NCBI RefSeq assembly: GCF_002080455.1
Contig: NZ_CP020555.1
Span: 6,236,501 to 6,300,500, forward strand
Direction: 5' to 3'
From: Streptomyces sp. Sge12
GTDB lineage: Bacteria > Actinomycetota > Actinomycetes > Streptomycetales > Streptomycetaceae
Length of the DNA stretch: 64,000 nucleotides
Both the position numbers and the translations under genes were made by a program. Below, piece by piece: positions 63,681 to 64,000 of this stretch (positions within the stretch are counted from its first letter, which is position 1; every line of letters starts with the position of its first letter). The notes under the pieces were generated by a model. It worked only from the letters and a program-made list of their open reading frames with translations, did no database searches and was not told the DNA's origin.

Positions 63681-64000
63681 ATGGGGTACATCGGTCGACG
63701 GGCACTGCTGGCCGGAGCCGTGGGGGTGATCGCCGCCGCCACGACCGGCCCGCCCGCGGCGGCGGCGGGGCGGCGCACCGGGCGGGGCGCCCGGGCGGAC
63801 GCGGCCGGCTTCCGCGGTATGTGGATCGCCTCGGTGTCGAATGTGGACTGGCCCTCCGAGAGCGGACTCTCCGCCGCGCGGCAGCGCTCGGAGCTGCTCG
63901 GGCTCCTCGACACCGCGGTCGCGCGGCGCCTCGGCGCGGTGGTCCTCCAGGTCCGGCCGGCGGCGGACGCCCTGTGGCCCTCGGATCTGGAGCCCTGGTC
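63681..64000 (+). CDS. Family-10-like glycosyl hydrolase, Tat-exported (3' truncated)
   Basis: The first 106 residues of an exported protein; the frame runs off the window. The N-terminus MGYIGRRALLAGAVGVIAAA has a twin-arginine and hydrophobic core, a Tat signal. The mature part RGMWIASVSNVDWPS..LLGLLDTAVARRLGAVVLQVRPAADALWPS matches the start of the GHL10/UPF0748 family (YngK-like), thought to act on peptidoglycan or polysaccharide. ATG at 63681 with GGAGATG upstream. TCACTCAGTGA, an 11-bp palindrome at 63656-63666, lies just before the ribosome-binding site and may be regulatory. Confidence 0.85.
   Translation, partial: MGYIGRRALLAGAVGVIAAATTGPPAAAAGRRTGRGARADAAGFRGMWIASVSNVDWPSESGLSAARQRSELLGLLDTAVARRLGAVVLQVRPAADALWPSDLEPW

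Overview
The window is high-GC actinobacterial DNA, almost certainly a Streptomyces chromosome. The evidence is the strong G/C bias at third codon positions, many GTG and TTG starts, a complete Pup-proteasome locus, bldA-type codon avoidance (one TTA codon found by eye in the called genes), and lipoprotein and twin-arginine signals. About 64 protein genes can be supported. I saw no tRNA, rRNA, insertion sequence, prophage or CRISPR array.

Layout. (1) 1-3.2 kb: two tandem family-5 substrate-binding proteins, the first cut by the window edge. (2) 3.2-7.9 kb: an orphan NarL-type response regulator, a RecB-like Fe-S nuclease, a site-2 protease with CBS domains, the TrmI tRNA methyltransferase and a small anchored protein. 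(3) 7.9-27.8 kb: the Pup-proteasome region, with ferredoxin, arc, dop, pup, prcB, prcA, a lacI/MFS pair, pafA, two FKBP prolyl isomerases, pafB, pafC, two small genes, tatA, tatC, a diacylglycerol kinase and helY. The gene content resembles the M. tuberculosis mpa-to-helY region, with extra genes between. Arc unfolds pupylated proteins for the PrcBA core. Dop activates and removes Pup, PafA attaches it, and PafBC is a DNA-damage transcription activator. helY carries a PafBC-type promoter candidate.

(4) 27.9-38.9 kb: accessory genes, including TetR, RluA-type pseudouridine synthase, serine hydrolase, a siderophore-interacting protein under an iron box, a 5'-3' exonuclease, a cupin regulator with a helical-backbone metal receptor, a TTA-containing lipoprotein, a TDT/SLAC1 transporter with a divergent LysR gene, and membrane and secreted proteins. 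(5) 39.0-45.8 kb: a gene set fitting gamma-glutamylated ethanolamine use: amidotransferase-type hydrolase, amino acid/ethanolamine permease, FadR-type regulator, glutamine synthetase-like ligase, aldehyde dehydrogenase and SDR dehydrogenase. The two divergent promoters share a 25-bp site. (6) 45.9-52.1 kb: a secreted HAD phosphatase and a convergent PLP enzyme whose stop codons overlap, a dispersed GC-rich repeat, an orphan mycosin with a membrane partner, SseB-like and DUF1844 proteins.

(7) 52.1-60.2 kb: translation genes infC-rpmI-rplT behind a long leader with an intrinsic terminator, an SpoU methyltransferase, a PAS histidine kinase, and pheS-pheT. (8) 60.2-64 kb: a TPR-type regulator, a NUDIX hydrolase, 3-hydroxybutyryl-CoA dehydrogenase, and the start of a family-10-like glycosyl hydrolase.

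The most useful regulatory observations are the PafBC-type promoter before helY, the paired operator of the ethanolamine-type cluster, an AUC start with a leader terminator for infC, a set of probably leaderless genes including pafA, and a TTA codon at position 7 of one lipoprotein. Start sites were chosen by ribosome-binding site, homologous N-termini or promoter spacing. Family calls rest on motifs read by eye, with no database search.
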